A stretch of 64,000 bases of DNA from Symbiodinium natans (GCA_905221605.1 CAJNDS010000061.1:164001-228000), one strand, 5' to 3'; positions 51,001-58,880 are shown, counted from the first letter of the stretch. Made by a program: numbers and translations. The notes: generated by a model not told the origin, from the letters alone.

Positions 51001-51190
51001 CCGGTCCGGCAGCGCCGCGTGTTGCAGATTGTCAATTTCACTTCCATGGTGCGCACATTTGAAGTGTCAGGCTCAAGCCTCGATTCAGCAGCCTTTCTGA
51101 GTATGCTGAGTGTGCCTAACAGTACAGTGACTGAGACATGTGAGGCTCAAGATGCCTTTGCCTTGCCTCTGCCAGAGTGTCAACTGAGGT
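41917..51190 (+). CDS. Large coiled-coil protein gene, multi-exon (region)
   Basis: From 41.9 to about 51.2 kb the plus strand holds at least a dozen exon-like segments with heptad-type helices (EQNRMLNALSSQVDGLK, SDRHRESAERLQKELADV, ELQEKAEKRLQQLESR), plus one long exon of about 280 codons and a Pro/Gln-rich exon. Several are bounded by good sites: acceptor AG|G and donors GTGAGT (42002), GTGAGA (45375), GTACGT (46701), GTAAGA (47602) and GTAAGC (49769). The last joins its partner at 49854 in frame. It should be a long, mostly coiled structural or tethering protein, of golgin or centrosomal type by appearance only. Large introns contain trinucleotide tracts and a diverged 110-128 bp repeat. 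The segments after 50.1 kb could belong to another gene. Confidence 0.55.
42051..42110 (+). CDS. Exon following the 49-nt intron
   Basis: The acceptor AGCAAAG|G in the phase set by 41917-42001 reads EQNSLLRLVTGSVEIS. The end is unclear. The intron (42002-42050) would be 49 nt. Confidence 0.42.
42206..42256 (+). CDS. Coiled-coil micro-exon
   Basis: The acceptor GCCTGCAG|G leads into EQNRMLNALSSQVDGLK, two heptads with Leu/Met/Val at a and d. A GC dinucleotide follows AAG as likely donor. Confidence 0.52.
42840..43070 (+). repeat. Degenerate TAC/TAT/ATT trinucleotide tract
   Basis: Irregular TACTATTACTAC-like units over about 230 bp, with a second weaker patch to about 43300. Open frames here are Ile/Thr or Tyr-rich artefacts. 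Confidence 0.75.
43440..44140. other. No confident gene
   Basis: Intron-like sequence. A 81-codon frame at 43660-43905 has no motif and an overlapping minus-strand frame. Confidence 0.35.
44168..44262 (+). CDS. Possible helical exon
   Basis: The frame reads INAIKHEAASVASVVPGMTR followed by LGALEALGEG. Helical and codable, with a weak acceptor (GATGCAG). Confidence 0.36.
44334..44755 (+). repeat. (ATTATTACT)n tract
   Basis: Over 400 bp of ATTATTACT 9-mers and variants (ATTATTGCT, ATTCTTACT, TATTCTATT). The first third is regular, the rest diverged. It ends shortly before the coiled-coil exon at 44786. Confidence 0.95.
44786..44863 (+). CDS. Coiled-coil exon
   Basis: The acceptor GCAGAG|G leads into VQNISSALSDRHRESAERLQ and KELADV. 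Regular heptads; a GTGACG donor-like site follows GAC. Confidence 0.55.
44933..44996 (+). CDS. Helical micro-exon
   Basis: The acceptor TTCTCAG|G leads into DSLCNQLKRINDDVFSRQLL and K, ending AAAG before a non-GT dinucleotide. Heptad-like. Confidence 0.48.
45291..45374 (+). CDS. Pro/Gln-rich exon with GTGAGA donor
   Basis: The acceptor GATGCGCAG|G leads into VVPQQVPTATLPAAASQPRP followed by PSQPQPPQ and a GTGAGA donor at 45375. A low-complexity linker between coiled-coil parts. Confidence 0.5.
45815..46255 (+). repeat. GTA/GTC/GTG trinucleotide and GGTATT, GGAGTA hexamer tracts
   Basis: About 440 bp that step through GTAGTC, GTGGTG, GGTATT (about nine copies), GTGGTG, GTAATA and AGGAGT (about ten copies). 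It contains no stop codon in most frames, hence long artefactual open frames. Confidence 0.95.
46516..46600 (+). CDS. Coiled-coil exon
   Basis: The acceptor CTTTCCAG|G leads into ADQALLSAITGRLEGLERCE and LKLRRAW before TAG. Strong heptad pattern. Confidence 0.5.
46626..46700 (+). CDS. Coiled-coil exon with GTACGT donor
   Basis: After ATCGAG|G the frame reads QVEELRNEAASEYSSPCPAH, ended by GTACGT at 46701. It overlaps the open frame of the next entry in another phase, so the long exon should start after this donor. Confidence 0.45.
46753..47601 (+). CDS. Large coiled-coil exon
   Basis: The open frame runs without a stop from 46674 to 47639. I place the exon from the GCCGCAG acceptor near 46752 to the GTAAGA donor at 47602 (about 280 codons). 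It encodes a Pro/Ala/Ser-rich part, then AVLSAAVAAATEAATTAATQ and AIAEAKQSEQG, a helix (MLDLQRKLDTLAQSVSEILR), a Gln-rich linker, heptads (LDLAAVQERLAAMEAALKQT; LEATIHRMQLSLESLR) and a polar end. It is by far the longest exon of the gene. No catalytic domain is seen. Function is probably structural. Confidence 0.6.
47742..47812 (+). CDS. Coiled-coil micro-exon
   Basis: The acceptor GTGCACAG|G leads into EALLSNEELERLMTRLQDVE and DCRR, then GTGCTCC. Heptads throughout. Confidence 0.55.
47874..47930 (+). CDS. Coiled-coil micro-exon
   Basis: The acceptor TGGGAG|G leads into ELQEKAEKRLQQLESRSRE before GC. Regular heptads with charged e/g positions. Confidence 0.55.
48130..48960 (+). repeat. Diverged tandem repeat, unit about 110-128 bp
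   Basis: The core GTGCCATCAGTGGACATTCC and TTCAAA, then AACCCATCATRYGAGCATT, recur near 48140-48196, 48265-48325, 48385-48440, 48505-48560, 48620-48665 and 48880-48925. Spacing is 103-128 bp (last gap about two units). Copies differ widely, so the array is old. A fragment of the same unit lies inverted at 59093-59130. Confidence 0.6.
48960..49670. other. Unassigned intron-like stretch
   Basis: A frame near 49340 (RSRSGSIISLASLSALRARV) could be a helical exon. Otherwise nothing is supported. Confidence 0.3.
49722..49768 (+). CDS. Coiled-coil micro-exon, joins 49854
   Basis: The acceptor GGTGTCAAG|G leads into AELERFRKLFEFIEA and ends CT|GTAAGCG. Splicing to 49854 (TTTCAG|TATGC) keeps the frame and gives ...FEFIEALMQGVLPQ... 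The 85-nt intron has canonical GTAAG...TTTCAG ends. Confidence 0.6.
49854..49948 (+). CDS. Coiled-coil exon
   Basis: In the phase set by the previous exon it reads MQGVLPQDAAAAMKFFNRRE followed by AGERKVLPERIQ. A TAA follows if the donor is not used. Confidence 0.57.
50012..50095 (+). CDS. Helical exon
   Basis: The acceptor CAGGCAAG|G leads into EELSEMVSDVFGADIEFQNA and KLLTQSAQ before TGA. Good coding look. Confidence 0.45.
50190..50262 (+). CDS. Possible coiled-coil exon
   Basis: The frame reads RSQLESEFKMQTRELRREQP. Charged and helical; splice sites unclear. Confidence 0.35.
50575..50662 (+). CDS. Possible exon
   Basis: The frame reads LQREVDTSGSKVVDLTRRTG followed by SSGGESPVW, polar and codable, near a CCTGCAG acceptor. 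Confidence 0.33.
50990..51188 (+). CDS. Possible exon, unknown
   Basis: A 65-codon open frame reads VLQIVNFTSMVRTFEVSGSS followed by LDSAAFLSMLSVPNS and a Glu/Pro-rich end before TGA. It lies 280 bp upstream of the transporter gene. Confidence 0.28.
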
Positions 51191-51468
51191 AAACTCCGTA
51201 GTGATGCAATGGAAGAGGCTTTAACATTCAGCTGAACCATCGTACTCTAGCGTCTAGAAACATGATGCTGCCGGGGGCAGAGAGTCGCCATGATTGCAAG
51301 CCATCGCTCGCTTGGCACCTGTCGCCGCCCTCGCCCTCGCTCTCACACTCGCTCTCGCACCCAATCTCCCACCCGCTCTCGCAGTCCCTGGCTGGAGCGT
51401 ATCAGGCTCCATTGTTTGGCAGTCGGAGCGCATGCCTTCTTAGCGGTGCCTCATGTGGTTTTACCTGG

Positions 51469-52773
51469 ATGCACTGGATGCGTCGTGGGCAGCGGCAGCA
51501 CATCAAGAGCCGTCAAATCCACCAAGCATCGAAGGATTCCGAAGTTCTCGAAGACCAATATCCATGTACCTACAGCGCAGATGAGGTCCGTGCCAATTTC
51601 ACTTTTGTCAGCATCTGCTTTGCCCTTAATCACGGAGTAGTCACGACTCCACTTGCAGTTGCAACGACGCTGCTGCCGCTTGACGTTGCAAGTTTCGGAA
51701 ACGGACTTCTTTATGCTGTCACGTTAGTATGCTCGCTGTTCCTTGGTGCGCCCACAGTGAGCATCTTCGGTCCAAAGGGCGGCCTTGTCTTTGGGATGTT
51801 CTTTTACTGCGTGTACATCGGCTTCTTTGCGCTGGCGCTCCTTTACGGAGAGGCCACGCAGCTCCTCTTCACGATAGGATCAGCTTGTGGTGGCCTGGCT
51901 GCAGGGGTTCTGTGGACAGCTCAAGGGGCATATTTTGCACAGTCTGCAACCCAGCTTTCCAAAAGCTCAGGGCAAACTCGTGAAGATGCCACAGCTGAAC
52001 TGTCCAGCCAGTTCGCGTTCTATTACTTGCTCCTCGAGGTGTTCAGCAAGCTGGGTTTTTCTGGCCTACAAGCACTGGGCCTCCAAGTGTCCCAGATTGG
52101 GTTAATCTACTTCGCAACCGGCGCACTTTCCTTGATCGGTATGACCCAAGTCTACGACTTCCGCTCATCTTCAGAGGCTCCAGACCCATTGAGCAAGGCA
52201 CTCGCGGCGGTGTCTCTGTGGTCGGACCCCACCCTTTGGCTCCTTGCCCCGACCAACCTGGCTTTTGGCTTCTGTGCCGCCTACATGAACGGCTTCGTGA
52301 ATGCAAGGTACGCGGCTCAAGAGTTGGGAGCCGAATATGTTGCATTTCTTGGGGCCGTGACAGCGCTGACGGCCGCCGTCCTTGCAAAAGCTTATGGACC
52401 TCTGGGAGCAAAAGTTGGCAAAGGTCCCATCATCATTACAGGGGCAGCTTGTGCTTTTGCTATTCCGGCTCTGACTTGGCAGGGCTGTTCCGGATGGGGC
52501 TGGCTGTTGCTCTGCTTGTACCTCTTGCAGGGCTCCTTCCGTGCTGTGTATGAGTCCACGAATAGAGCAACATTCTCAGATTTCTTCCCGGGGGAGAAAT
52601 CGGAGGGGGCGTTTGCCAACTGCATGTTGCAGTCTTCCCTTGGCTTTGCTACGTGCTTCTTTCTGCAGAATTCCTTGAGCTCCACGCAACTGTCTGCAAT
52701 TGTGATAGCTCTGGCGATGGCAACACCTGTTGGCTACCTATTTGCCGAAAGCTTGCGGTCCAAGTCGTCATAG
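51469..52773 (+). CDS. UNC-93-like MFS transporter, single exon
   Basis: The frame is open from 51262 to TAG/TAA-free DNA ending at 52773. I prefer the Met at 51469 (residues 1-434), because the upstream Ser/Pro/His-rich part contains a CTCTCGCAG acceptor-like site and looks like low complexity. If translated from 51262 the protein is 503 residues. Twelve hydrophobic helices can be counted, beginning FTFVSICFALNHGVVTTPL and ending LSAIVIALAMATPVGYL. The helix GLAAGVLWTAQGAYFAQSA carries the lG-x-g-A-a-x-x-W-t-x-q-G-x-Y signature of the UNC-93 family (major facilitator superfamily). Charged GEKSEGAFANCML follows helix 10. UNC-93 proteins act with ion channels or as lipid/receptor chaperones in animals; in algae the substrate is unknown. 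Lack of introns contrasts with all neighbours and suggests a retro-copied gene. No spliced-leader relict is visible upstream. Confidence 0.85.
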   Translation: MHWMRRGQRQHIKSRQIHQASKDSEVLEDQYPCTYSADEVRANFTFVSICFALNHGVVTTPLAVATTLLPLDVASFGNGLLYAVTLVCSLFLGAPTVSIFGPKGGLVFGMFFYCVYIGFFALALLYGEATQLLFTIGSACGGLAAGVLWTAQGAYFAQSATQLSKSSGQTREDATAELSSQFAFYYLLLEVFSKLGFSGLQALGLQVSQIGLIYFATGALSLIGMTQVYDFRSSSEAPDPLSKALAAVSLWSDPTLWLLAPTNLAFGFCAAYMNGFVNARYAAQELGAEYVAFLGAVTALTAAVLAKAYGPLGAKVGKGPIIITGAACAFAIPALTWQGCSGWGWLLLCLYLLQGSFRAVYESTNRATFSDFFPGEKSEGAFANCMLQSSLGFATCFFLQNSLSSTQLSAIVIALAMATPVGYLFAESLRSKSS

Positions 52774-52799
52774 CGTGGTCATAACACGCGAATCGTCGT

Positions 52800-53500
52800 C
52801 ATCCTCGTGGATCCTCTTGCCAGAGACGAAGCACATCTCAGGTTAAGCGCGTGTCAAAAGCATGATTGAAGTTTGTGGGACAAGGTTGCCTCAGTTGTCG
52901 CTCTTCCCCTCCCATTTTGATTTCTTCCCATGCCAAAGATCGGATCTTGGTCGGGAAGGGGCAGCCAACGATTTTCAAGGTTTCCTAGCACCAGATCCAG
53001 GAACGAGCTTGGAGGGTCTTCGCAAACACACAGGAGAATAATATCGGTGGAGTAAGCAAGAGCTACTGTGGTGACCTGAGCCAGTGCAATGGCAGGATCC
53101 ACACCAAGAGCCAAGTCCACGTGGTCCAGGTGAAGGCAGAGCAGCTGATGGGTAATTGAGCTTGCAAAGCCCGCAGAGGTTTAAACAAATTCGGGTCCCC
53201 AACACAAAGCTAAAAAGTTGGGCGCATACTTGAATCCGAAAGGGCTTTGGCTTTCGGGCGTTGGGACCACGACGTACGCTTTAGGGCTGCGCAGCTGAAT
53301 CCTCGCGAATTCGAAGCTCTGCTTTGATCCCAGAGCCAAGCATGTCCTCAGCCCTTATCAGACATTTCCCCCCCCCCCCTCGAAGTAACCGAATATTCCC
53401 ACCCTGAACTCCCGAACTGCCCCCAAATCTGGCCCTCTGTCAACCCCACGCAAACCCCGACTAATCAAAAGCGCAGATGAGCAACGGTACTGGGTCAATC
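52800..53500. other. No gene seen downstream of the UNC-93-like gene
   Basis: Unique sequence, with a C10-11 run at 53369-53379. Minus-strand open frames have no motif. Confidence 0.4.
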
Positions 53501-53554
53501 GGAACTTGCTCAGTATGTTCCTTCCTTGTCAGGTAGGCGCGACAGCAAGGCAAG

Positions 53555-53672
53555 GTTTGGCAGAAGCTGGGAGAAGCTGCGCATGTTTTGCTCATGGGCC
53601 ACCAGTGCCCCAGTGCGCAGGAGATCCGCGACAAGGCGCTTCAAGGCCGCCCACCGGGTTTCAAGGTTTCTC
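53555..53672 (+). CDS. Helical exon
   Basis: The acceptor AAGGCAAG|G leads into VWQKLGEAAHVLLMGHQCPS and AQEIRDKALQGRPPGFK. Amphipathic; the same DNA has a 114-codon minus-strand frame that I reject. First of a small gene at 53.5-54.3 kb. Confidence 0.48.
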
Positions 53673-53771
53673 CACCTTTCCGCACCTGTAACAGCGAGCA
53701 CCACGTCAGGCCTTTCCCAAGAGCTGCAGCGCGCGATGCAGGAGACGTTTCCTTTGTCAGTACTTACTAAG

Positions 53772-53851
53772 TTGAGTCCCCGAAAGTCTATGTGCGTCTC
53801 CGCGCTTCGGACTACAGCCTCGAAGAATGCTTGAGGGCGCACCAGGTGGAG
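53772..53851 (+). CDS. Exon with GTGGAG donor
   Basis: The frame reads ESPKVYVRLRASDYSLEECL followed by RAHQ before GTGGAG. The acceptor is TACTAAG. Confidence 0.43.
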
Positions 53852-53895
53852 CATGGTTCATCGTAGTCGATATGGTGAAAGATGTTGCAAAGAGG

Positions 53896-53968
53896 AGCTT
53901 CGTGAAGAGATCCGGCAATGGATCGAACTCTTCAAAACCAGGCACCAGTTCAACAGCCCATGGCAAAA
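53896..53968 (+). CDS. Helical exon
   Basis: The acceptor GCAAAGAG|G leads into ELREEIRQWIELFKTRHQF followed by NSPW. A charged helix; a second frame (MVKDVAKRSFVKR) competes. Confidence 0.4.
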
Positions 53969-53999
53969 ATCTCGTGCATGAACTTAGCTGCTTTGCCAG

Positions 54000-54084
54000 T
54001 GTGGTGCAAGCTCTACAAACCAAGCCTGATCATGAACAAGTCGCGGAATTCATCAAGCAGGCCGCTGCTGTTGTCAGCTCCTGA
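54000..54084 (+). CDS. C-terminal exon ending in TGA
   Basis: The acceptor CTTTGCCAG leads into VVQALQTKPDHEQVAEFIKQ and AAAVVSS then TGA (54082-54084). A good helical end; it may be the last exon or be spliced before the stop. Confidence 0.46.
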
Positions 54085-54214
54085 AGTCAGCACTCAGACC
54101 CCCTCAAATGTTTTGTCTGAGGTGGTGGGAGCATCAGCGGGTGAGCAAGTGGCGCTCTTCGCCAAGCGGCAGCTCCTAGGCCTGCGGTGTCACCAGCACG
54201 ATTTTCGTCAACCA

Positions 54215-54325
54215 CGATTCGTCACGATGTGCAGTTGTGCACGCCGAAATATTGCCGACAACCAGGCAAGTGTGCATCGTGTTCAGCGCCTATCGATGTT
54301 GATCTGGTTCGCGTGAAGCGACCGC
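54215..54325 (+). CDS. Cys-rich exon, possible zinc knuckle
   Basis: The frame reads HDVQLCTPKYCRQPGKCASC followed by SAPIDVDLVR. C-x4-C-x5-C-x2-C could bind zinc. Splice sites not fixed. Confidence 0.33.
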
Positions 54326-54884
54326 AGCCAATCGGGCTGGTACCTCAGAGGATTGCACAAGGCAGCAAAAGAGCTTGGCTCTCACAGGGGCAGTACAGGT
54401 TCTGGGTGGGAGCTTGGGCTGCGAGCTTGCGGTGTGGAAGTTTGCGAAGACTTGCGACCGTCGGGTGTGAACATGCCTGTTAAAGGCTGCAAGAACACTG
54501 GCCTCCGGGCGAGAACGTTGGAGCCAAGGCAGAGTGTCCAGGGCGCTGGGGGCAGTGCTGTCCAAGATGCTCAGAGCATCTCTTGTAATCAAATGTAATC
54601 AAGAGGGGCGCACGGTTTAACGCAGTCACAAGCTCGTTCCTTGCCGGAGGTAATGCTAGAGCACAATATTGGAGGAGGGTAACAGGATGTAGCTGGCCTT
54701 GCCTATAAAGCAAGTAAAATATCACCTGCCAGTGATCAATGCAAGGAGGGCACCCTCCGCTCAACCCGACAGGTGGCCATACGGCCCTTGAACGCGGGGC
54801 CAGTGAGTCCACACAGGCCAGCGCAAGGGCTGCTGCTGATGTCGGCTCCCTGAATTCCACAAACTGCGACCCTTCGCAGCAGGG

Positions 54885-55022
54885 GTGATGCGTTGGATTC
54901 AGATGGTGCAAAAGAAAGCTGCTAGACTGGTGTATAACTCAAAGCCCGGCGCTGCGCGGCGCTGCGAAATTTTGTCTGGCGAGTTGAATGTCGAGGCAAG
55001 AAAGCTACGAGCTAAAGCCCCC
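54885..55022 (+). other. Possible LINE reverse-transcriptase tail remnant
   Basis: The frame reads MRWIQMVQKKAARLVYNSK followed by PGAARRCEILSGEL and ends TGA. (I/V)-Q-x-x-A-A-R-(L/V) is typical of the region after the RT domain in non-LTR retrotransposons. Only this short piece is visible. Confidence 0.22.
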
Positions 55023-55089
55023 TGAGCTTCCGGCGGCTTTCAGGCTGCCAAAAATCAATGATCGTCGCGACAACGCAAAAGCAAAGGGT

Positions 55090-55210
55090 ATGAAGTGCGA
55101 GTCTTACAGATGGATGTGTGTGGTATATCGACCACCCTGCGCAACTTGAAGACAGTGCGGTACCCCTTTGAGGTCAAGTGCTTCAACGCCGGAACTGCGC
55201 AAAGATCAGG
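55090..55210 (+). CDS. Possible exon, unknown
   Basis: The frame reads RVLQMDVCGISTTLRNLKT followed by VRYPFEVKCFNAGTAQ. Codable, no family; it lies just after the RT-like remnant. Confidence 0.25.
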
Positions 55211-55242
55211 ACATCCCGCCAAAAATCTGCCTGCTTCCTGAC

Positions 55243-55260
55243 ACACACACACACACACAC
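55243..55260 (+). repeat. (CA)n tract
   Basis: Nine CA dinucleotides. Confidence 0.85.
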
Positions 55261-55269
55261 GCTCTGCGG

Positions 55270-56140
55270 AGGCAAAGGTCAGACGAGTCAAGCCTAACTA
55301 ACACAACCCCTCAGAGAACAACCAGAAGCCACGATCTTCCTGCCATGCTTGAAAGGGTACTGTAGCTGATGAAGCACTTGGCCTCGAAAAGAATTACCTG
55401 ACAGAATGCGAAAGGAGCCGCCTGCCGACATGACGTAACTCTTGCCAAGTGTGGAGCTTGGGAGCTTGTGCGGACAGCAGCCCTGGAGTGATCCATGGAA
55501 GGTCAGTTCAACTGTTTAAAACAGAAAACCGGTTTACGATAATAAGGACCCCTAATATAGACCCCAACTAGTAGGAGTCTTGCAATAGGACTCCAATAAG
55601 GTACCCCCCCCTAATTTCGGAAAACCCCCCATGTTGTGAGTACTCAGGCAAGAACATCGTGCGGACCACCACTGAGTGGTAGCTTCGCGCAACAAGTAAG
55701 TTATGTTCAACCCGTGCAAGTGAAGATGGACTCTGTTACTGCATCTAGCCGAGCTACACACTTTCTGAGTCGTGCTGAAAGTTTCACCATGGAATCGCGA
55801 GGTCTTGATGTGCGCGCAGAATAAAAAGTAATTGCTAAGCTCTTGGCCGAAAAATGTCACAAGCATTCACAAGCGCGACGTCCAGATCGAGCACCTTGGT
55901 TACAGCATTGCAAAGGAGAAGATGTCATAATTCGTCATGACCACCAGCCTGCACTGAATGCAGGTTCACTTTGATTACAGCTCAAAAGTAGTAGGAGATC
56001 CGGTTTTACAGCTCAAAAGTAGTAGGAAATCCGGTTTGAAGGCGCAAGCGCGCAAGAAAAGTATCAAGTCAAGCATATCTGATTCCCTAAACCAAGCCAC
56101 GGCGACACGCACATCACAGCAGAACCGGACCGGTGCACTG
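55270..56140. other. No confident gene
   Basis: Contains CCCCTAATATAGACCCC at 55548-55566, similar in words to the AGACCCCTATG cluster at 58.6 kb, and a direct repeat GCTCAAAAGTAGTAGGA(G/A)ATCCGGTTT at 55980 and 56010. Confidence 0.35.
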
Positions 56141-56167
56141 CCGACATGACCTCCGCTTTTTCCAAAG

Positions 56168-56231
56168 TGGCTAGCCTTGTCGACGATGATGAAGAGGCTC
56201 ATCGCATTTCACACTTATGCGGGCTTCTGCA
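56168..56231 (+). CDS. Helical micro-exon
   Basis: The frame reads VASLVDDDEEAHRISHLCG followed by LLQ and GC. It is acidic and helical, and an ATG in frame lies at 56147. Confidence 0.4.
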
Positions 56232-56292
56232 GGCACCTTTATGCAAGCCAGCTTAGTCATGCAGCTCGGTAGTGTGCAGAAGGTCCATTCAG

Positions 56293-56400
56293 CTAGATGA
56301 AGCTGCATCTGAGCTCAAGCAGCCTCTTCCGAGCTTTGGACAGGAGCGAGAGGAGATCAGTCAGCGAGCGCAAGGTCTCTACCAAAGAGCACAGGACTTC
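56293..56400 (+). CDS. Coiled-coil exon
   Basis: The frame reads LDEAASELKQPLPSFGQERE and EISQRAQGLYQRAQDF. Clear helix. The segment TTCAAGCTGCTGCATTTTGCAG after it can serve as the 3' part of a short intron. Confidence 0.48.
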
Positions 56401-56419
56401 AAGCTGCTGCATTTTGCAG

Positions 56420-56515
56420 GCCAACCTCCATAAGATGTTCGTATGGCAGGACGCATACAGCGCCAAGGCTTCCCAGGAGGAGGTTTTGAGGCTCGCAGTG
56501 TCAGCTGACGATCAT
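56420..56515 (+). CDS. Helical exon
   Basis: The acceptor CATTTTGCAG|G leads into ANLHKMFVWQDAYSAKASQE and EVLRLAVSADD. Well formed, no family recognised. Confidence 0.45.
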
Positions 56516-56559
56516 CATTGTGGCAGCTAGTCGATGCTCTTCTTCTTGTCTGCAAAGGC

Positions 56560-57540
56560 TCTTTGAAGATGCCGAGGCCCGGCACGTCCAGTACTGAGGC
56601 CTCATGGTGGAGACGTCCGTGCATAATGGCTGCAGGCTGCCATGAGACCACTGCTGGGAGGCGGTCTTGCCAGTCTGGCTCCCCAGGAGACCGAAACCGA
56701 ATCGAGAACGGGTCTAAGTCAGCCAGGGTTTGTGCGTGCGGTCGCTGTGCCCTGCCCCTTGTTGCAGCATATCTCGAAAGTGCTTACAGCTGGCCCGCCT
56801 CTTCGCTCGCTTTCGGGCCAGCCTCGCGATGCATGGGCGAAGCAGCTGCTCCAGTGCCGCTGTGGCGTGTGAAGGCCTACTACTTCGTGACTCTAAGCAA
56901 GTCAACGAAGACTATTTGTAAAACCTACGAAGTGTTCATTCGTGTTTCTTGGAAGATGATGATGCCTGCGGCAGCCAAGGCAAGTTTCTGCTTCTTCGCG
57001 TCGTACGAGCGATATTTGACGCTGTATTTCGAAGCTGACGGCTTTCCCGCAGCCGAAATCGGGTTCATGCCTCTGGGACGTGTGTTTAGTGCGGTCAACG
57101 TATGACCTCACAGCGGCCATCCTTAAATTTGTCAGATGGCACTTCCTGCAGAGGATCGCGGTTCGACGCGGTCTCATGACGGCTGTGACTCCACTGTGGA
57201 ATGCGGTGGCCGATAAGACAAAGCGAGCAAGGACAATCCAGTTGGCGTCGCTGCTAGCTCCCCAGCTTGATACGACGGATTCTAACCTTTTTCGACTCTT
57301 GTGTTTTTATATTCGTAGATGTTCATGTTCGTATATATTTTTGGTTAGCATAGGGCTCCCCGGGCTGAGTATCACAGTGCAGGCGAGCGTTGCTCCATTT
57401 ATGGCACTCCGCGTTAGTGTTGTTCACGATCGCAGAGGACTGGCCGGCAGCTTACATGAGTCTGACGCGAGCCCTAAACTACCCCTTCCTAAGGAAGTAG
57501 GGAGGACACTCTATCCCGAATTCAATCCTACGTAAATGGG
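56560..57540. other. Unassigned, last unique DNA before the satellite
   Basis: Possible small exons near 56560 (LFEDAEARHVQY), 56775 (ISKVLTAGPPLRSLSG) and 56975 (KFLLLRVVRAIFDAVF). A 195-codon frame (56518-57105) and a 151-codon frame (57080-57535) compete with them. None is convincing. Confidence 0.27.
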
Positions 57541-57708
57541 TGGTTTTGTTTCTTGTGGAAAGCGGGGCCCGGCGGGAGTGCCTTTTCCTCTCGTGCTTCG
57601 TACAAGCCTATCTTGCCAAGTTTAGTTGCTGGTTTGCAAATTTCACGGCGTTGCATTGGAAATACAAAACGCAAGCCAACTGATACCGATTTTGTAGACC
57701 GTACTGCG

Positions 57709-58560
57709 CCCCAGTGATTGCGCGCATTTGACGAGGCAGGAGGGGAGCATCATGAGCATCAGCTGGGTATTTTCCAGCCACAGGGCCCCCCCTAGACGCC
57801 AGACTTTGCAAAGCCAGCTGCCCCAGTGATTGCGCACATTTCACGAGGCAGGAGGGGGGCATCCTGAGCATCAGCTCGGTATATTTTCCGGCCACAGGGC
57901 CTTTCCAGACATCAAACGTTGCAAAACCAACTGTCCCAGTGATTTTGCGCATTTCACGAGGCAGGAGGGGAGCATCATGAGCATCAGCTGGGTATATTTC
58001 CTGCCACAGGGCCTTTCGAGACGTCAGACGTTGCAAAACCATCTGTCCCAGCGATTGCGCTCATTTGACGAGGCAGGAGGGAAGCATCATGACCATGAGC
58101 TGGGTATATTTCCGGCCACAGGCCCCCCCTAGACGCCAGACGTTGCAAAACCAACTGCCCCAGTGATTGCGCGCATTTGAAGAGGCAGGAGGGGAGCATC
58201 ATGAGCATCAGCTGGGAAAATTTCCTGCCACAGGGCCCCCCTAGACGCCAGACGTTGCAAAACCAACTGCCCCAGTGATTGCGCGCAGGCGAGCATCATG
58301 AGCATCTGCTGGGTATTTTTCGACCACAACACCAGACCAGACGTTGCAACACCAACTGCCCCAGTCCTTGCGCACATTTGACGAGGCAGGAGGGGAGCAT
58401 CATGAGCATCAGCTGGGTATATTCCCGGCCACAGGGCGCCCCTAGACACAAGACGTTGCAAAACAGAATTCCCCAGCGATTGCGCGCATTTGACGATGCA
58501 GGAGGGGAGCATCATGAGCATCAGCTGGGTATATTCCCAGCCACATGGCCCCCCTGGACG
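57709..58560 (+). repeat. Diverged block of the 112-bp satellite
   Basis: About eight monomers, each starting CCCCAGTGATTGCGCRCATTT, with differences not found in the main array: TTTGACGAGG for TTTCACGAGG, GGGGAGCATC for GGGGGGCATC, and GGGTATATT or GGGTATTTT for GGGTACATT. One monomer (about 58272-58352) carries a large deletion and substitution. It is probably an older edge of the array. Confidence 0.85.
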
Positions 58561-58566
58561 CCTGAA

Positions 58567-58860
58567 GATAGGTCCAAGGCGTCGACAGACCCCTATAGAG
58601 ACCCCTATGGTTTTGGGATAGGGCCCTATGATCTAAGCCCTCTCTTTGCTTAGTGGTACTGTATGCATAGGCCCTGCCCGTTTACGCATAGACCCCTATG
58701 CACAGGCCCCCTCCCTTTTCCCATAGATCCCTATGCATAGACCCTATCCCTACTTATACCACCCCTATGCGACATAGACCCCTATCAATTTTCCACAGGC
58801 CCCTACCCCCCTCCAGATAGACCCTACCCACAAACCCATAGACCCCTATGGTAACAAATC
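58567..58860 (+). repeat. AGACCCCTATG-rich cluster
   Basis: Short words such as AGACCCCTAT, CATAGACCCCTATG, CATAGATCCCTATGCATAG and AGACCCTACCC recur every 20-40 bp. Many form small palindromes (CATAG...CTATG, CTATGCATAG). It lies between the satellite block and the telomere-like tract. Confidence 0.65.
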
Positions 58861-58880
58861 TATCACTTGTGCTCGAGCGA

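Noticed and set aside
51131..51152. Spliced-leader relict upstream of the UNC-93-like gene (GTGAGGCTCAAG)
   Set aside because: Only GGCTCAAG matches the leader end. Such an 8-mer is expected by chance and also occurs at 51070.
53510..53854. 114-codon minus-strand frame
   Set aside because: The plus strand has exon-like segments with AG|G acceptors, and all neighbours are on plus. The minus frame lacks a family match.
54480..54911. 143-codon minus-strand frame
   Set aside because: No motif; it overlaps the possible RT remnant on plus and is composition-driven.
57608..58653. Open frames of 100-144 codons in the diverged satellite block
   Set aside because: Same reason; they are readings of the repeat and include repeated MLMMLPSC-type peptides.
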